Of a stretch of 64,000 nt of DNA, positions 1 through 7,972 are shown one piece after another. The position numbers and the translations under genes are program-made. Origin of the DNA: JAKACA01 sp963735115 (GTDB lineage: Bacteria; Actinomycetota; Acidimicrobiia; Acidimicrobiales; Bog-793). Positions within the stretch are counted from its first letter, which is position 1; every line of letters begins with the position of its first letter. The notes beneath the pieces were generated by a model. That model was not told the origin of the DNA and searched no databases. It was given only the letters and a program-made list of their open reading frames with translations. The DNA lies in contig CAVTJR010000001.1 of assembly GCA_963735115.1 (NCBI GenBank), positions 1,644,903 to 1,708,902 on the forward strand, in the 5' to 3' direction.

Positions 1-13
1 AGAACGCGTTACA
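1..13. promoter_or_regulatory. KstR-like operator, cut by the window edge
   Basis: The first 13 bases, AGAACGCGTTACA, fit the last thirteen positions of the TNNAACNNGTTNNA palindrome bound by KstR, the TetR-family repressor of actinobacterial sterol catabolism. The leading T would lie one base left of the window. The site is 50 bp before the acyl-CoA dehydrogenase start, where a repressor would cover the promoter. A second, complete match at 4740-4753 strengthens the call. Confidence 0.55.
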
Positions 14-63
14 CTTTCGCGGCGCTGGCCACCGACGGGGCTGCGCCGCCGAGGGAGGGCTTC

Positions 64-1227
64 ATGCAGATCGGCTTGGACGAGGACCAGCAGTCGCTCC
101 GCAAGCAGCTGCGCGAGTACTACGCCCGCATCCTCACACCCGAGGTCGTGCGGGAGCTGGAGGTTCCCGGCATCACGGCCGCCCACAAGCGGATCGCCCG
201 CCAGATGGGCTCCGACGGCTGGCTCGGGATCGGCTGGCCGAAGGAGTACGGCGGGCAGGGCCGTTCCCCCATGGAGCAGTTCATCTTCTTCGACGAGTCG
301 ATGCGGGCCGGCGCACCCGTGCCGATGCTGACGATCAACACGGTGGGGCCGACGATCATGCGCTTCGGGAGCGAGGCGCAGCGCCAGCGCTTCCTGCCAC
401 CCATCCTGCGGGGAGAGATCCATTTCTGCATCGGCTACACCGAGCCGGGCTCGGGCACCGACCTGGCATCGCTCACGACGCGGGCGGAGCGCGACGGGGA
501 CGAGTACGTCATCAACGGCGCCAAGATCTTCACGAGCCTCTCCTCCGACGCCGACTATGTCTGGCTGGCTGCTCGCACCAACCCCGACGCAGGCAAGCAC
601 CGTGGCATCTCGATCTTCATCGTGCCCACGACGGCGGAGGGTTTCTCCTACACGCCGATGCGGCTCCTGCACGGCCACGACATCAACCAGACGTTCTACG
701 AGAACGTGCGGGTGCCGGCCGAGAACCTCGTCGGCGGCGAGAACGAGGGTTGGACGCTCATCACGAACCAGCTGAACCACGAGCGGGTCACGCTGTGCTC
801 GGTGGGCCCGATCGAGAAGGCGTTCGAGGACGTCGTCACCTGGGCGGCCGGCGCTCGCCACCCCGACGGCGGGCGCCTGCTCGACGACGCCTGGGTGCAG
901 CACGAGCTCGCCGTCGTGCGGGCGAGGCTCGAGTTCCTGCGGCTCGCCAACTGGAAGGTGGCGAGCTCGCCGGCCCTCGACGTGGCGGACGCCTCGACGG
1001 TGAAGGTCTTCGGGACCGAGTTCTACCTCGATGCCCTCCGGCGGCTCATGGAGATCGTCGGCCCGCAGGCCTACCTGTCGGGCGACACCCCGTCCTCGGT
1101 GCTGCACGGGCGGTTGGAGAAGCTGACGAGGGGTTTCTTGATCCTGACCTTCGGGGGCGGGGCGAACGAGATCCAGCGTGAGCTGATCGCCATGTTCGGC
1201 CTCGGACTGCCCCACTCCGGCCGCTGA
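64..1227 (+). CDS. acyl-CoA dehydrogenase (FadE-type), first of a pair
   Basis: A 387-residue flavin-dependent acyl-CoA dehydrogenase that would introduce the alpha,beta double bond into an acyl-CoA thioester during beta-oxidation. The N-terminal helical domain is followed by the family signature YTEPGSGTD at residues 125-133, a FAD-facing middle beta domain, and the C-terminal helical bundle. The ATG at 64 follows GGAGGG by four bases. A second dehydrogenase starts 34 bp downstream. Side-by-side FadE genes under a KstR box often encode alpha2-beta2 heterotetramers acting on sterol side chains or rings. That substrate is inferred from context, not from the protein itself. Confidence 0.9.
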   Translation: MQIGLDEDQQSLRKQLREYYARILTPEVVRELEVPGITAAHKRIARQMGSDGWLGIGWPKEYGGQGRSPMEQFIFFDESMRAGAPVPMLTINTVGPTIMRFGSEAQRQRFLPPILRGEIHFCIGYTEPGSGTDLASLTTRAERDGDEYVINGAKIFTSLSSDADYVWLAARTNPDAGKHRGISIFIVPTTAEGFSYTPMRLLHGHDINQTFYENVRVPAENLVGGENEGWTLITNQLNHERVTLCSVGPIEKAFEDVVTWAAGARHPDGGRLLDDAWVQHELAVVRARLEFLRLANWKVASSPALDVADASTVKVFGTEFYLDALRRLMEIVGPQAYLSGDTPSSVLHGRLEKLTRGFLILTFGGGANEIQRELIAMFGLGLPHSGR

Positions 1228-1261
1228 TCCGTTCGTCCTTCGCGCCTCCAGGAGCCCAACG

Positions 1262-2389
1262 ATGGATTTCGAACTCGACGACGACCAGCAGGCCCTCTCC
1301 GAGCTGGCCGCACGCATCCTGACGGAGCAGTCATCGCCCGAACGGGTGCGGGCCGTCGAGAACGACGCCGCCGCCGGCGGCGATGGCGTCGACCGCCTGC
1401 TCTGGGCACAGCTGGCCGCCGCCGGCCTCGTGGCGGCTCCGCTCGCCGAGGAGCACGGTGGCGCCGGCATGGGTCTCATCGGCGCCGCCGCCGTGCTGGA
1501 GGAGGTCGGTCGCCGGGTGGCGCCCGTGCCCTACCTCGAGTGTGTGCTCAGCGCCCTGGCGATGGAGCGCTTCGGCCCGGTGGCGCTGCGGACGACCCTC
1601 GGAGAGGTGGCGGCGGGCTCGCTCCTGATCGCCCCGGCCCTGCTCGAGGCACAGACGTCTCCTCGCCATCCGGCGACGACGGCGCGGCCGGATGCCGACG
1701 GGTGGCGGCTCGACGGCGAGAAGATCTGCGTGCCCGCCGGCCTCGCCGCCGAGGCGTTCCTCGTGCCGGTGTCCTTGCCCGACGGCTCCTCGGGCGTCGT
1801 GCTCGTGCGGGCCGATGCCGCCGGCCTCGAGCGCGAGCGCCAGGACACGACATCCGGCCGGCCGGAGGCCCAGCTGCGGCTCTCCTCAGTGGCCGCGCCG
1901 GCGAGCGCTCTGCTCGGGTCGGAGGCGTCCGAGCAGGCGGAGGTGCTCGATTGGCTCGTCGACCGTGTCACGGCCGCCTTGTGCGTGACGGCGGCCGGCT
2001 GCCTGCACGAGGCGCTTCGCATCACGGCGTCCTATGTCAAAGAGCGCAAGCAGTTCGACCGCGTGCTCGCCACCTTCCAGGCAGTGGGCCAGCGGGCGGC
2101 GGACGCCTTCATCGACACCCTCGCCGTCCGGTTGACGGCCTGGCAGGCGGTGTGGCGGCTCTCGGCTGGCTTGCCGGCCTCTGACGAGGTCACCATCGCC
2201 AAGTACTGGGCGAGCGAGGCCGGTCAGCGGGTCGTGCACACCTGCCAGCACCTCCACGGCGGCGTCGGCATGGATCGTGACTATCCGGTGCACCGCTACT
2301 TCCTCGTCGCCAAGCAGATCGACCTCGCCCTCGGCGGTGCTGCCCCGCAGCTCGCCGACCTCGGGCAGCGAATCGCCGCCTCTGCCTGA
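1262..2389 (+). CDS. acyl-CoA dehydrogenase, second of a pair
   Basis: A 375-residue acyl-CoA dehydrogenase, more divergent than its upstream neighbour. The N-terminal domain (DFELDDDQQALSELA) and the C-terminal KERKQFDRVLATFQ region, the second family signature, are clear. The first signature (TEPGSGSD type) is absent from the middle domain. This fits the non-equivalent partner subunit of a heteromeric dehydrogenase, in which one subunit supplies most of the FAD site and the other the rest. The ATG follows AGGAG with a seven-base spacer. It ends about 50 bp before the convergent LLM oxidoreductase gene. Confidence 0.87.
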   Translation: MDFELDDDQQALSELAARILTEQSSPERVRAVENDAAAGGDGVDRLLWAQLAAAGLVAAPLAEEHGGAGMGLIGAAAVLEEVGRRVAPVPYLECVLSALAMERFGPVALRTTLGEVAAGSLLIAPALLEAQTSPRHPATTARPDADGWRLDGEKICVPAGLAAEAFLVPVSLPDGSSGVVLVRADAAGLERERQDTTSGRPEAQLRLSSVAAPASALLGSEASEQAEVLDWLVDRVTAALCVTAAGCLHEALRITASYVKERKQFDRVLATFQAVGQRAADAFIDTLAVRLTAWQAVWRLSAGLPASDEVTIAKYWASEAGQRVVHTCQHLHGGVGMDRDYPVHRYFLVAKQIDLALGGAAPQLADLGQRIAASA

Positions 2390-2443
2390 GGGCTCGCCCC
2401 CGCCTCGGCCTGAGGGCTCGCCCCGCCGGGGCGGGCGGCCGTG

Positions 2444-3475
2444 TCAGCCGAGGAGCTCGGCCATCAACCTCATCTGCTCGATCCCGCCGCCGACGAGGAG
2501 CGTCGTCACGAGCGACTCCTTCCAGGCCTCGAGGTCGTCACGGATCTTCTCCCGCGGGCCGATCAGCGACGTGGCCTCCACGAGCGCCGTGGGCACGGCG
2601 GCCGCCGCCTCGCCCTTGTGGCCGTCGAGGTAGAGGTCTTGGATGCGCCGGGCGGCGTCCTCGAAACCCATGCGGGCGAACACCTGGAAGTGGAAGTTCA
2701 CCTCACGGGCACCCATTCCTCCGATGTAGAGGGCGAGGAAGGGCCGGATGGCATCGGCGGCCTCCTCGATGTCGTCGGAGACCATGACCGTCGCCGTGGC
2801 GATGACTTCGAAGTCGTCCGGCCTGCGGCGGGCTTCGGGCCGGGAGAAGCCCTCGGCGAGCGCCTTGCGGTACGCCTCGTCGTGGGCGGGGGCGTAGAAG
2901 ATCGGCAGCCAGCCATCGGCGATCTCGGCCGCGAGGGCGACGTTCTTCGAGCCCTCGGCGCCGAGGATGATCGGCAGGTCCGAGCGGAGCGGGTGGACGA
3001 TCGGCTTGAGCGGCTTGCCCAGCCCGGTGCTCTCCGGCCCGACGAGCGGCAGGGGGTAGTGAGGGCCGTCGTTCCTGACGGGAGCCTCCCGCTGCAGGAC
3101 CTTGCGCACGACCGAGACGTACTCACGCGTGCGGGCGAGTGGGCGGGGGAAGGGCTGGCCGTACCAGCCCTCGACCACCTGCGGCCCCGAGACGCCTAGC
3201 CCGAGGACGAAACGCCCACCGCTCAGGTGGTCCATCGTCATCGCCGCCATCGCCATGGCCGTCGGCGTGCGGGCCGAGAGCTGGCAGAGGGCCGTGCCGA
3301 GCCGGAGGCGGTGCGTGCGTGGCCCGAGCCAGGCCAGCGGGGTGAGGGCGTCCGATCCGTAGGCCTCCGCCGTCCAGACCGAGTCGAAACCCAACCGTTC
3401 CGCCTCGTCCACCTTGGCGGCCACGTCCGTCGGGGGGCCGGAGCCCCAGTACCCGAGCTGTAGCCCGAGCTTCAC
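2444..3475 (-). CDS. LLM-class F420-dependent oxidoreductase
   Basis: A 343-residue luciferase-like monooxygenase-fold protein. The N-terminal strand MKLGLQLGYWG, the segment HLSGGRFVLGLGVSGPQ and the C-terminal region are typical of actinobacterial F420-binding members that move hydride between F420 and an unknown substrate. Its start overlaps the end of the upstream P450 gene by four bases (ATGA), so the two are almost certainly translated from one transcript under the KstR-like box at 4740. A role in lipid or sterol breakdown is inferred from that context. The family alone does not identify the substrate. Confidence 0.85.
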   Translation of the reverse strand: MKLGLQLGYWGSGPPTDVAAKVDEAERLGFDSVWTAEAYGSDALTPLAWLGPRTHRLRLGTALCQLSARTPTAMAMAAMTMDHLSGGRFVLGLGVSGPQVVEGWYGQPFPRPLARTREYVSVVRKVLQREAPVRNDGPHYPLPLVGPESTGLGKPLKPIVHPLRSDLPIILGAEGSKNVALAAEIADGWLPIFYAPAHDEAYRKALAEGFSRPEARRRPDDFEVIATATVMVSDDIEEAADAIRPFLALYIGGMGAREVNFHFQVFARMGFEDAARRIQDLYLDGHKGEAAAAVPTALVEATSLIGPREKIRDDLEAWKESLVTTLLVGGGIEQMRLMAELLG

Positions 3476-4674
3476 GCCACCGCCACCGGCAGGTGCTTGA
3501 TCCCGTTGATGAAGTTCGAGCAGAGGCGCTGGACGTCGCCGGCGAGCGCCAGGTCGGGCAGGGTGCTGAGGATCTCGGTGAACATGACGCGGATCTCGAG
3601 GCGAGCGAGGTTGGCGCCGAGGCAGAAGTGGGAGCCGCCGCCGCCGAAGGCGACGTGCTCGTTCGGGCTGCGGGCGACGTCGAAACGGTCCGGGTCCTCG
3701 AAGACGTCCTCGTCCCGGTTGGCCGAGATGTGCCAGAACACGACCTTGTCGCCCTCATGGATCTGCTGTCCGCCGATCTTGGTGTCCTTCGTGGCCGTCC
3801 GCCGAAAGTGCATGACCGGCGAGGCGTACCGCAGCATCTCCTCGATGGCCGAGTCGAGGAGCTCCGGCCGCTCGATCAGCTTGCGCCGCTCGCCCGGGTT
3901 CTCCATGAGGGCGAGCATCCCATGTGAGAGGAGGTTGCGGGTCGTCTCGTTGCCGGCCACGGCGAGCAGCATGAAGAACATGTCGATCTCGAGCTGCGAG
4001 AGCTGGTCACCGTCGATCTCGGCGTGCGCCAGGATGCTCACGAGATCCTCATGCGGGTTCGCCTTGCGCTCGAGCGTCAAGGCGTCGGCGTACATGAACA
4101 GCTCGATGGCGGCCGCCTGGGCGAGCTCGGGTGCCTCGAGGAACTCGGGGTCGTTGGAGCCGACCATGCGGTTGCTCCAGTCGAAGACCTTGTGGCGGTC
4201 GTCCTGCGGCACGCCCATCAGCTCGGCGATGACCTGCAGGGGCAGCTCGGCGGCGATGTCGGTGACGAAGTCGAACTCGCCCTTGTCCCGCGCCTCGCTG
4301 ACGAGGTGGCGGGTGCGCTCGACGACGCGGTCCTGGAGCTCGTGCACCATGCGCGGTGTGAAGCCCTTGTTGACGAGCCGGCGGTAGCGGGTGTGCATCG
4401 GCGGGTCCATGTTGAGCATCATCATCCGCTGCTGGCCGAGCACCTCTTCGTCCCAGTCCATCATGAGCGCCCCGCCCCGGTAGGAGGAGAACATGTGGGA
4501 GTCGCGGTTGACGGTCACGAGGTCGTGGTAGCGCATGACCGACCAGAAACCCGCCCCCGCCTCCTCCTCGTGCCAGAAGACGGGGCTCGTCCTGCGAAGC
4601 TCGGCGAAGAGCTCGTGGGGAACCGACGGCACGAAGAGCTGCGGGTCGCACAGGTCGATTTGGGCGAGATCCAT
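3472..4674 (-). CDS. cytochrome P450, CYP125/142-like
   Basis: A 400-residue soluble P450. The I-helix motif AGNETTRN carries the oxygen-activating Thr, EEMLRYASPV has the K-helix ExxR, and FGGGGSHFCLG gives the heme-ligating Cys near residue 351. The N-terminal text (SVPHELFAELRRTSPVFW, LLNMD-like and GFTPRM segments) resembles actinobacterial sterol side-chain hydroxylases such as CYP125. The frame is open eight codons further upstream to 4698, but the ATG at 4674 has GGAGG eight bases before it, and the longer start would fall inside a hairpin. A KstR-like operator lies 66 bp upstream. Sterol hydroxylation is likely but inferred. Confidence 0.9.
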   Translation of the reverse strand: MDLAQIDLCDPQLFVPSVPHELFAELRRTSPVFWHEEEAGAGFWSVMRYHDLVTVNRDSHMFSSYRGGALMMDWDEEVLGQQRMMMLNMDPPMHTRYRRLVNKGFTPRMVHELQDRVVERTRHLVSEARDKGEFDFVTDIAAELPLQVIAELMGVPQDDRHKVFDWSNRMVGSNDPEFLEAPELAQAAAIELFMYADALTLERKANPHEDLVSILAHAEIDGDQLSQLEIDMFFMLLAVAGNETTRNLLSHGMLALMENPGERRKLIERPELLDSAIEEMLRYASPVMHFRRTATKDTKIGGQQIHEGDKVVFWHISANRDEDVFEDPDRFDVARSPNEHVAFGGGGSHFCLGANLARLEIRVMFTEILSTLPDLALAGDVQRLCSNFINGIKHLPVAVA

Positions 4675-4690
4675 GGGTGTTGCCTCCGTG

Positions 4691-4720
4691 CAGCCCACCT
4701 CGCGTCGGTGAGGTGGGCTG
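4691..4720 (-). other. hairpin in the P450 leader
   Basis: CAGCCCACCTC and GAGGTGGGCTG form a perfect 11-bp inverted repeat around an eight-base loop. It lies between the KstR-like box and the P450 ribosome-binding site, so it would fold in the mRNA leader. It has no U-tract and is not a typical terminator. Confidence 0.6.
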
Positions 4721-4739
4721 CTGCGTCCTGGGATCAGAT

Positions 4740-4753
4740 TAGAACACGTTCCA
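4740..4753. promoter_or_regulatory. KstR-like operator upstream of the P450-LLM operon
   Basis: TAGAACACGTTCCA matches the KstR consensus TNNAACNNGTTNNA at every fixed position. KstR represses cholesterol-catabolic genes in mycobacteria and rhodococci and is released by a sterol-derived CoA thioester. The site lies 66 bp upstream of the P450 start codon. Confidence 0.72.
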
Positions 4754-4900
4754 GTTTGGAGTGTAGGACAGGCCGGGGTGCCGATGCAGGGTGGTGGTCA
4801 GATCCGCGGGCGGCCGAGATGGCCGGCTGCCGATCCCGGTCCGCCGCGGGCCTCCTCGGGGGCTTCCGGGGCGAGGCGAGCCCACAACCCGGACGCGGAA

Positions 4901-4948
4901 AGGCCCCGGGTAGCCGGTGGGCTTGCGCCTCCGTACTTCCCGGGGCCT
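4901..4948. other. long-loop GC-rich inverted repeat
   Basis: AGGCCCCGGG at 4901-4910 is the exact reverse complement of CCCGGGGCCT at 4939-4948, with a 28-base loop. It lies in the gene-free stretch 4754-5540 ahead of the 48-bp repeat array. No function can be assigned. Confidence 0.4.
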
Positions 4949-5103
4949 GCTCCAGATGACTCCGACTTCCTTCGGTCCAGCGGGTGCCTTGCGGCTGCCC
5001 GGCCATCTCGTCCGGTGCTCCGACCCCGAAAGGCCAGCTCCCCGGTGGGGTTGCCCTTGTCATCATTCCTCGGCGGATAGCCGTGGCCTCTCCCTCCGGC
5101 CTC

Positions 5104-5390
5104 CCTTGCGGGCGACCTTCAAGCAGAAGCCGGTTCCTTCGGTCGCACCCTCCTTGCGGGTGGCGCTTCCTCCAGTTCCCGTTCCGACGAACCCACCCCC
5201 CTTGCGGGGAACAGCTCCTCCGGCCCGTGCTCTTCCGTTCCGGCCTCCCTTGCGGGCGACCTTCCCTTCGGAGCGGCCCTTCCGTTCGCGCTTCCCTTGC
5301 GGGACGCTCTCCCTTCCGGTCCAGCCCCGGTCTTCCGACGTTCCTTGCGGTTCGCCTTCCCTCCGGTGCTTCGGCGTTTCCGTCCTTGGC
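5104..5390. repeat. degenerate 48-bp tandem repeat array
   Basis: CCTTGCGG recurs at 5104, 5152, 5200, 5248, 5295 and 5343, a 47-48 bp period, with TTCCGGT-like text between copies and looser copies further left near 4985. The whole stretch 4754-5540 has no credible gene. Because 48 is a multiple of three, open frames cross the array on both strands, but they give low-complexity Arg/Pro/Gly protein with no recognisable domain or ribosome-binding site. Confidence 0.7.
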
Positions 5391-5540
5391 GGTGCACACT
5401 CTTCATCAGAACCAGCCCTGCGTCAACCGGACTTGAGCAAATTCGGAAGTTATCGACAGCAATCCCCTACTTGTCGACAGGAAGAGCTGACTTTCCCCCT
5501 TTCGTCCCCAGCCTCGTCCACAAGCGAGGCCCCGACGGGC

Positions 5541-6224
5541 CTACTCGCCGCCGTGTTCCGCCCCCTCGAAGCGATCGATGAAGGTGAACTCCTCGACCGG
5601 TCTGCGACGGAGTTTGCTGATCTGACGGACGGGGTGGCCGAGCACGACGAGGGCGGCGACGGCGAAGGCGGCGGGCACGCCGAGCAGCTCGCGCACGGCG
5701 TCCTCCTGCCGGCACAGGACGGTCGTCATGACACCGCCGAGCCCTTCGTCTCGGGCCGCCAGGAGGACGTTGTGGCCGAAGGGGTAGACGGAGGCGCCCC
5801 CGACGATGCTCTGGCGGCCGAGGCCGTTGTCGGTCACCGCCAGGGAACCGAGATGGGCAAGCAGGACGAGCATGACCGGCACGGAGGCGAGCTCGTCGCC
5901 GAAGGCGTCAGGTGCCGGTCGGTCGCGGGCGGTGTCGAGGTCGACCGCCGGGCCGTGCCAGCGGCCGTCCTCGCCGGGAGCAAAGGGCACGAGGCCCCGC
6001 TCTACGTGCGCCCAGTACTCGCGCCAGCTGAGGGAGTACAGGTGGGCGATCTCCTTCCGTAACGAGGGGCTCTCGATCCGCACGACCCGCCAGGGCTGGC
6101 GGTTGCCGCCGCTGGGAGCAAAGCGCGCCGAGTCGAGGATGCGGACGAGCACCTCCTCCTCGACCGGCTCGGACGTGAACTCGCGGCACGCCGCCGTCGT
6201 GCGCATGACCTCCGTCAGCTCCAT
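5541..6224 (-). CDS. nitroreductase-family FMN oxidoreductase
   Basis: A 227-residue protein of the nitroreductase superfamily, which binds FMN and reduces varied substrates with NAD(P)H. The N-terminal RTTAACREFTSEPV and the following ARFAPSGGNRQPWRVV are the standard FMN-contacting segments (R-S-x-R-x-F-like and P-S-x-x-N-x-Q-P). The C-terminal VLGHPVRQISKLRRRPVEEF is also typical. It lies 52 bp downstream of bsaP on the same strand and could be read from the bioB transcript, but nothing links it to biotin. The natural substrate is unknown. Confidence 0.88.
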   Translation of the reverse strand: MELTEVMRTTAACREFTSEPVEEEVLVRILDSARFAPSGGNRQPWRVVRIESPSLRKEIAHLYSLSWREYWAHVERGLVPFAPGEDGRWHGPAVDLDTARDRPAPDAFGDELASVPVMLVLLAHLGSLAVTDNGLGRQSIVGGASVYPFGHNVLLAARDEGLGGVMTTVLCRQEDAVRELLGVPAAFAVAALVVLGHPVRQISKLRRRPVEEFTFIDRFEGAEHGGE

Positions 6225-6276
6225 TGTGAGTCCCTTTCCGTGCGCTGTCTCGGTCTCCTATCGTGCCGCCTCCCGG

Positions 6277-6609
6277 TTACGCCGGCGCCGCCGGCGTGCT
6301 CGGGGTGTCTTGCGCCGGCGGCGCCGGCGTGCTCGGGGTGCTTTGCGCCGGCGGCGCCGGCGTGCTCGGGGTGTCTTGCGCCGGCGGCGCCGGCTCGCTG
6401 CTCGGCGCCGTCGTTCCGGCGGGCAGCTCGCCGTGTTCTCGGCAGCGTGCCACCCAGGATGTCGGTGCGACGCGGACGGCGAGGCGACGACCGCACGACG
6501 GGCAGTGGCGAGGTGGCTCGAACGGCGTCGTGCACCTGCCCCCGGTCGGGCATTCGGTCGAGACCTGGCCGCAACCGGTGCAATGAGTCACGGCGCCGGC
6601 GCTTGTCAC
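6277..6609 (-). CDS. bsaP: biotin synthase auxiliary protein BsaP
   Basis: A 110-residue protein downstream of bioB. Its start GTG overlaps the bioB stop (GTGA), so the two are translationally coupled. It has Cys pairs (HCTGCG, RHCPSCGRR) and the block RRLAVRVAPTSWVARCREHG, matching the small Cys-rich BsaP (Rv1590-like) proteins that mycobacterial-type BioB needs to convert dethiobiotin to biotin, probably by supporting its Fe-S cluster. The last 40 residues are an unusual extension of 11-residue Pro/Ala/Thr repeats (PAPPAQDTPST) with no Cys. They are probably disordered and dispensable. Confidence 0.85.
   Translation of the reverse strand: MTSAGAVTHCTGCGQVSTECPTGGRCTTPFEPPRHCPSCGRRLAVRVAPTSWVARCREHGELPAGTTAPSSEPAPPAQDTPSTPAPPAQSTPSTPAPPAQDTPSTPAAPA
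6284..6400 (-). repeat. 33-bp tandem repeat encoding the BsaP tail
   Basis: A 33-bp unit containing GTGCTCGGGG at 6296, 6329 and 6362 is repeated in tandem with a partial flanking copy. Copies are almost identical and stay in frame, giving three 11-residue repeats at the BsaP C-terminus. Near identity suggests recent expansion and possible length variation between strains. Confidence 0.85.
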
Positions 6610-7616
6610 ACGGCGGCCGAGAGGGCCGAGATCGGCATCTTCAGGTCAGCCAGCATGGCCAGGTCGGCTGACGGCGTCCGTCCGAGCGTCGTCAGATAGT
6701 TCCCGACGATCAGGGCGTTGATGCCGGAGGTCATGCCCATCGCCTGCAACTCTCGCAGCGTGACCTCGCGGCCGCCGGCGTAGCGCAGGATCACGCCCGG
6801 CAACGCCAGGCGAAATAGGGCGATCCACCGGATCGCCTCGAGCGGCGCAACCAGCTTTCGGATGGCCAACGGGGTGCCCGGCCTCGGGTCGAGGAAGTTC
6901 ATGGGCACCTCGCAGGGGCCGAGCTCCGCCAGCTCCGAGAGGAGCTCGAGGCGTTGTGCGGCGCTCTCGCCCATTCCGAGCAGCACCCCGCAACACAGCT
7001 GCATGCCCGCCCGCTGGACACGCCGGCATGTCTCCCATCGCTCGTCCCAGGTGTGCGTCGTGACGATGGAGGGGAAGAAGCTCCTCGCCGTCTCGAGGTT
7101 GTGGTTGTACCGGTGCACGCCGCCGGCGGCCAAGCGCTCGGCTTGGGAGTCGTCGAGGATGCCGGCCGACACGGCAACCTGCAGGCCGGTCTCGGCTCGG
7201 ACGAGGGGCACGAGCTCGAGGACCCGCCGCATCGTGCGCTCGTCCGGGCCACGGATGGCGAGAACGATGCAGAACTCGGTGGCACCGAAGCGGGCGGTTT
7301 CTCTGGCGGCTTCGAGCACCTCGTCGGTGTCGAGAAACGGGGTGGCCTTCACGGGCGTGTCGAATCTCGACGACTGAGCGCAGAAGTGGCAGTCCTCCGG
7401 GCACCCGCCCGTCTTGGCCGAGAGGATGCCCTCGACCTCCACCTCCTCGCCGCACCACGCCAGCCGTACTTCGTGGGCGAGCGCCGCCAGGCTCGGGACG
7501 GCCTGGTCGGGCAGGGAGGCGAGCATCGCCAGCTCTGCCGGATCCAGGCGCTGGCGCTCGACGAGGAGCGACGTTGCGGCGGACTGGAGGACGGACCGAG
7601 TCTCGACAAGGCTCAC
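6606..7616 (-). CDS. bioB: biotin synthase
   Basis: A 336-residue radical-SAM enzyme that inserts sulfur into dethiobiotin in the last step of biotin synthesis. The radical-SAM motif is in AKTGGCPEDCHFCAQSS (CxxxCxxC). Further family segments are SAGILDDSQAERLAAGGVHRYNHNLE and FLDPRPGTPLA. The length is normal for the family. It is the first gene of a bioB-bsaP pair with a GTGA overlap. No other bio gene is in the window, so dethiobiotin would be made elsewhere or taken up. Confidence 0.96.
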   Translation of the reverse strand: MSLVETRSVLQSAATSLLVERQRLDPAELAMLASLPDQAVPSLAALAHEVRLAWCGEEVEVEGILSAKTGGCPEDCHFCAQSSRFDTPVKATPFLDTDEVLEAARETARFGATEFCIVLAIRGPDERTMRRVLELVPLVRAETGLQVAVSAGILDDSQAERLAAGGVHRYNHNLETARSFFPSIVTTHTWDERWETCRRVQRAGMQLCCGVLLGMGESAAQRLELLSELAELGPCEVPMNFLDPRPGTPLAIRKLVAPLEAIRWIALFRLALPGVILRYAGGREVTLRELQAMGMTSGINALIVGNYLTTLGRTPSADLAMLADLKMPISALSAAV

Positions 7617-7689
7617 TCAGCTCACGCTAACGCTCCCCCTGGCGGTGCGGTCGTGGCGCCCCCTGCGGCCCTGCGGTGGTGGGGCGGCC

Positions 7690-7820
7690 GGTGGTGGTGG
7701 GCGGCCGGCGGTCGGTGATGGTGGGCGGCCGGCGGTCGGTGGTGGTGGGCAGCCCGCGGGTGGTGGTGGGCAGCCGGCGGGTGATGGTGGGCAGCCGGCG
7801 GGTGATGGTGGGCAGCCCGC
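7690..7820. repeat. 21-24 bp minisatellite upstream of bioB
   Basis: Seven or so units of the type GGTGATGGTGGGCAGCCGGC run in tandem, first as 24-bp then as 21-bp copies. It is part of the gene-free stretch 7617-8166 between bioB and the YbjQ operon. Open frames across it give His/Pro or Arg/Thr repeats only and are not credible genes. Confidence 0.8.
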
Positions 7821-7824
7821 CCGG

Positions 7825-7972
7825 CGATCTGTGTGCCCCGGCTGAGCCGCCAGGCCGTGTGGGGTCTTCCTCGGCACACAGTTGGAGGGCGGCCTCGGGC
7901 GGCGGCCGATCTGTGTGCCCCGGCTGACCCGCCAGACCGTGTGGGGTCTTCCTCGGCACACAGTTGGAGGGC
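7825..7972. repeat. 66-bp palindromic repeat, two direct copies
   Basis: Copies at 7825-7890 and 7907-7972 differ at about two positions and lie 82 bp apart. Each is bounded by perfect nine-base inverted arms, CTGTGTGCC and GGCACACAG, so each could fold as a hairpin. Two degenerate half-copies (CGATTCGGGC...CACA) follow to about 8060. This is the layout of an intergenic palindromic element (REP/BIME-like). No gene overlaps it. Confidence 0.8.

Noticed and set aside
4734..5399. Long open frame on the minus strand (Arg/Pro/Gly-rich, 221 codons)
   Set aside because: It only reads through the 48-bp repeat array, crosses the KstR-like box, has no ribosome-binding site, and shows no domain. The period being a multiple of three explains the openness.
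7690..7972. CRISPR array
   Set aside because: The repeats are adjacent or too few, the spacers are not unique sequence of even length, and no cas gene is near.
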